This document shows positions 6,155-7,866 of a stretch of DNA of 7,866 nt, piece after piece. The stretch's first letter is position 1, and each line of letters starts with the position of its first letter. A program made the translations under genes and the position numbers. Source of the stretch: an uncultured Collinsella sp. (lineage in GTDB: Bacteria > Actinomycetota > Coriobacteriia > Coriobacteriales > Coriobacteriaceae). Location: NCBI GenBank assembly GCA_900545905.1, contig URBA01000057.1, positions 1 to 7,866 of the forward strand. Direction: 5' to 3'. The notes under the pieces are model-generated. The model had not been told where the DNA came from. It did no database searches and saw only the letters and a program-made list of their open reading frames with translations.

Positions 6155-6602
6155 CACCATCATCGACGAGACCGTCATACTACGTTACCTGCTTGACGAC
6201 GACGAAGTCCTGTCACCGCGCGCCGCCAAGGTCATCGCCACGCGCACCGCTCGCGTCTACCCCGAAATCATCACGCGCGTCGTGGTCACGCTGCGCGACG
6301 TCTATAAGGTTCCCCGCGTTGAGATTGCTGCGGCCATGAAAAGGCTGCTCGATGACGTCATGGTCGACGAGCCCACCGTTGTCGCCCTTGCCGTCAAACT
6401 CTTTGGCAAGACCCATATGGACTTTACCGACTGCCTCCTCGCAGCCCGAACCGCCATCTACAACGATGATGTCGTGAGCTTTGGCAAGCCCATCATCCAA
6501 GGCATGATCGATTACCGCCACAAGCGCCAAACCGCAGCCGAAGCCCGCAACCGCAGCACCGACTCCACCATCGACAAGCTCCGCCACCAATCCCGCCACT
6601 AA
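6147..6602 (+). CDS. PIN-domain (VapC-like) toxin, possibly with a degenerate active site
   Basis: This 151-residue protein is the likely toxin of the pair. PIN-domain toxins cut RNA, often tRNA, using a cluster of acidic residues and Mg2+. The fold pattern is visible: IIDETVILRYLLDDDE (residues 5-20, catalytic D7), the helix ITRVVVTLRDVYKVPR (42-57), KTHMDFTDCLLAAR (88-101, D92 and D95), and VVSFGKPI (109-116). Aligned by eye with VapC relatives, the usual glutamate of the second motif appears as R44 and the last acidic residue appears as G113 (SFGK where TFDK is common). E40 could partly stand in. The C-terminal tail from about residue 122 is basic and low in hydrophobics. The start at 6147 has GAGGAAG (6131-6137) 9 bases upstream and overlaps the antitoxin stop. 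A weak toxin, a binding-only protein or a different metal site are all possible. Confidence 0.8.
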   Translation: MSSTIIDETVILRYLLDDDEVLSPRAAKVIATRTARVYPEIITRVVVTLRDVYKVPRVEIAAAMKRLLDDVMVDEPTVVALAVKLFGKTHMDFTDCLLAARTAIYNDDVVSFGKPIIQGMIDYRHKRQTAAEARNRSTDSTIDKLRHQSRH

Positions 6603-6616
6603 CCCCATCCCCTCCT

Positions 6617-6685
6617 AAGTTGCGGTGAAATAGTTCCTGGATTTAGGCTTATTCGAGCTATTCAGGAACTATTTCACCGCAACTT
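6617..6685. repeat. Perfect 23-bp inverted repeat with 23-base loop
   Basis: The left arm 6617-6639, beginning AAGTTGCGGTGAAATAG, is repeated exactly in reverse complement at 6663-6685. The loop is 6640-6662. It lies 14 bases after the toxin stop. The right arm is followed by TCTGTAAGGG, not a T run, so it is a poor classical terminator. The length and perfection point to an active or recently copied palindromic element (REP- or MITE-like) or a strong RNA hairpin. I see no target-site duplication and no transposase. Confidence 0.8.
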
Positions 6686-6696
6686 TCTGTAAGGGT

Positions 6697-6730
6697 GGTT
6701 TTTAGTGCCGGCGAGGGGCACTAATCAACC
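6697..6730. repeat. Second hairpin after the toxin gene
   Basis: TTAGTGCC (6702-6709) pairs with GGCACTAA (6717-6724) around a 7-base loop. GGTT (6697-6700) and AACC (6727-6730) extend the stem across a small internal loop. No T run follows on either strand. It is only 11 bases from the long inverted repeat and may belong to the same element. Confidence 0.55.
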
Positions 6731-6869
6731 GTTTGCCGATATGTTTGGCTCTAACTCATGACTCTGACCTGCCCCGTCAAGCTTTTGGTCAGTTCATGGC
6801 AAGGTCTGGCGGACCAAATATGGGTTAGCGTAGTGTCATTCACTCCCCCTCGAGACTATGGGGTCGAAA
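6731..6869. other. Upstream region of the AbiEi-like gene with nested small dyads
   Basis: No gene is seen here. TTTGGTC (6784-6790) is inverted at GACCAAA (6812-6818), and GGTC (6803-6806) competes for the same GACC. TCATGACTC (6756-6764) is inverted exactly at GAGTCATGA (6872-6880), which covers the start codon of the next gene. No clear -35/-10 pair was found. These dyads are short and may be incidental. Confidence 0.35.
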
Positions 6870-7818
6870 ATGAGTCATGATAAACGCTGTTCCAAACCGC
6901 AAGTAGAGCTGTTCTTCCGGTTATTCGAGGCCCATCATGGCGGGCACCTGTTTGTAGCTACCAAAAAATGGGATGAACGCTGTGCCTACGCGCTCATGCA
7001 AAAAGAGATGATTGTTCGACTCTACAACCATGTCTACGCTGATTCCGCGTATTGGAATGACCTCGGCGTCGAAGATCGCATCTTTCAATTGGCATCCGCT
7101 ATTGCGGTCGTTGAACCGGATGCCGTGTTTTGTGGAGCAACGGCGGCACTGCTCTATGGCATCGGTTCTGCATATTCGCTTCTCGACAAGGTACAAGTGC
7201 TGCTGCCGCGTTCCACCAGACGCGATATGTACGAATTCGTTGAATACCGACGCTGGCGGCCGGGCAACGTATGGCAGCTCGGCCCGTTTACGTTAACGGA
7301 TCCATATCGCACGGTGGTCGACATCGCCCGAACGAGCGCTTTTCGATATGCACTAGGCTATGTCGACGGGTTGGCTCGTGAGTACGGTGTCGAGCGTGAA
7401 GAATTGCGTGCATATGCACAAGCGAACTGCCGCGGACTGCACGGCATCGCGCGCGCATTTGAGACTTTTGAACACATGGATGGCAGATCGGATAACGGCG
7501 GAGAATCCGAAGCACGGGCGGCAATGATTCTGGCGGGGGTTGCCGCTCCCGAACTTCAGGTTGAAATCACTCGACCGGGAAACGCCGGCTATTATTTGGC
7601 AGATTACGGCTGGCAGATGCCAAACGGCTCCTGGATGCTGGCTGAGCTGCATGGACTAGGCAAGTTTGAGGACGATGCCCAAAATGATCCGGAACATACT
7701 GCGGCAAAAACCTATCGAGCTGCCCTCATGCGCGACGCGAACCTGCGTGCCATGGGCCACAACGTCATTCATTTCAAGCTCTCAGACACCTACGATGTCA
7801 AAGCGTTCGGCTCCATGA
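6870..7818 (+). CDS. AbiEi-like winged-helix / DUF559-like nuclease-fold protein, 3'-truncated
   Basis: The reading frame stays open from 6870 to the adapter: 316 complete codons, with the stop lying beyond the contig. It is not a known named gene. The layout matches a common actinobacterial family. Residues 10-55 form a helical, winged-helix-like start; 76-100 hold an AbiEi-type segment (VVEPDAVFCGATAALLYGI); 108-155 carry LLPRSTRR and TLTDPYRTVVDIAR. A C-terminal domain from about 210 resembles DUF559 and Vsr-type PD-(D/E)XK folds, with GESEAR (E214), LADYGW (D245), AELHG (E259, H261) and a final RDANLRAMGHNVIHF. The start is uncertain. ATG 6870 has GGGG 6 bases upstream; ATG 6858, in the same frame, has no ribosome-binding site. 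Such proteins are annotated as hypothetical or as AbiEi-family antitoxin-like. A role in defence or DNA cleavage is possible but unproven. No AbiEii nucleotidyltransferase partner is visible upstream. Residues after M316 (VSYTHLRAHE...) are adapter. Confidence 0.78.
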
Positions 7819-7866
7819 CTGTCTCTTATACACATCTCCGAGCCCACGAGACTACGCTGCATCTCG
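7819..7866 (+). other. Nextera/P7 sequencing adapter (artefact)
   Basis: This is library DNA and not part of the genome. Bases 7819-7837 are the Tn5 mosaic end in reverse orientation, 7838-7852 the Nextera read-2 sequence, 7853-7860 (TACGCTGC) sit at the i7 index, and 7861-7866 begin the P7 oligo. Genomic sequence ends at 7818. Confidence 0.98.

Noticed and set aside
6213..6608. 131-codon minus-strand open frame
   Set aside because: It is antisense to the PIN gene with a biased Gly/Asp/Val composition.
6617..6685. CRISPR repeat or insertion-sequence ends
   Set aside because: There are only two inverted copies, no spacers, no transposase and no target-site duplication.
6921..7652. Short minus-strand frames (6921-7196, 7288-7524, 7353-7652)
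   Set aside because: All lie opposite the AbiEi-like gene, which has clear domain similarity and is open for its full length.
50..7818. tRNA or rRNA genes
   Set aside because: No cloverleaf arms or conserved rRNA segments were noticed in the intergenic regions.

Overview
The window is a 7.8 kb contig or long fragment from a GC-rich anaerobic bacterium. It most likely comes from the Coriobacteriia, and Collinsella or a close relative is my best guess. That guess rests on a selenocysteine formate dehydrogenase joined to a Hyf-type hydrogenase operon, and on the style of the accessory genes. It is an inference from gene content, since no rRNA or taxonomic marker is present. Both ends are synthetic: 1-49 and 7819-7866 are complete Nextera library ends (partial P5, index, transposon mosaic end; and mosaic end, index, partial P7). 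Genomic sequence therefore spans only 50-7818, and the terminal codons of the genes at each end are adapter-derived.

The left two thirds (50-5404) lie on the minus strand and form one formate hydrogenlyase (FHL) operon, read right to left: hydN-like ferredoxin (5404-4886), fdhF formate dehydrogenase H (4809-2587), hyfA/hycB-type ferredoxin subunit (2508-1891), then hyfB/hycC-type membrane subunit (1898-50, cut by the contig end). fdhF reads through an in-frame TGA at codon 140, the selenocysteine position of E. coli FdhF, with a SECIS-like hairpin at the same distance as in E. coli. The genes together oxidise formate to CO2, pass electrons through poly-[4Fe-4S] subunits, and deliver them to a membrane hydrogenase that may translocate ions. 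The remaining hydrogenase genes should lie beyond position 50. The operon holds a strong hairpin between fdhF and hyfA and a perfect 16-bp palindrome just before fdhF.

A roughly 430-base non-coding region (5405-5830) separates the operon from plus-strand accessory genes. It contains several inverted repeats, including one arm that can pair with either of two others, and a recognisable promoter for the next operon.

The right part is plus-strand. A toxin-antitoxin pair (5831-6602) couples a RelB/DinJ-type ribbon-helix-helix antitoxin to a PIN-domain protein that seems to lack two of the usual acidic active-site residues. After it come a perfect 23-bp inverted repeat (6617-6685), more small hairpins, and a gene cut by the contig end (6870 onward) with an AbiEi-like winged-helix N-terminus and a DUF559-like nuclease-fold C-terminus. 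No rRNA, tRNA, CRISPR array or insertion-sequence transposase was seen.
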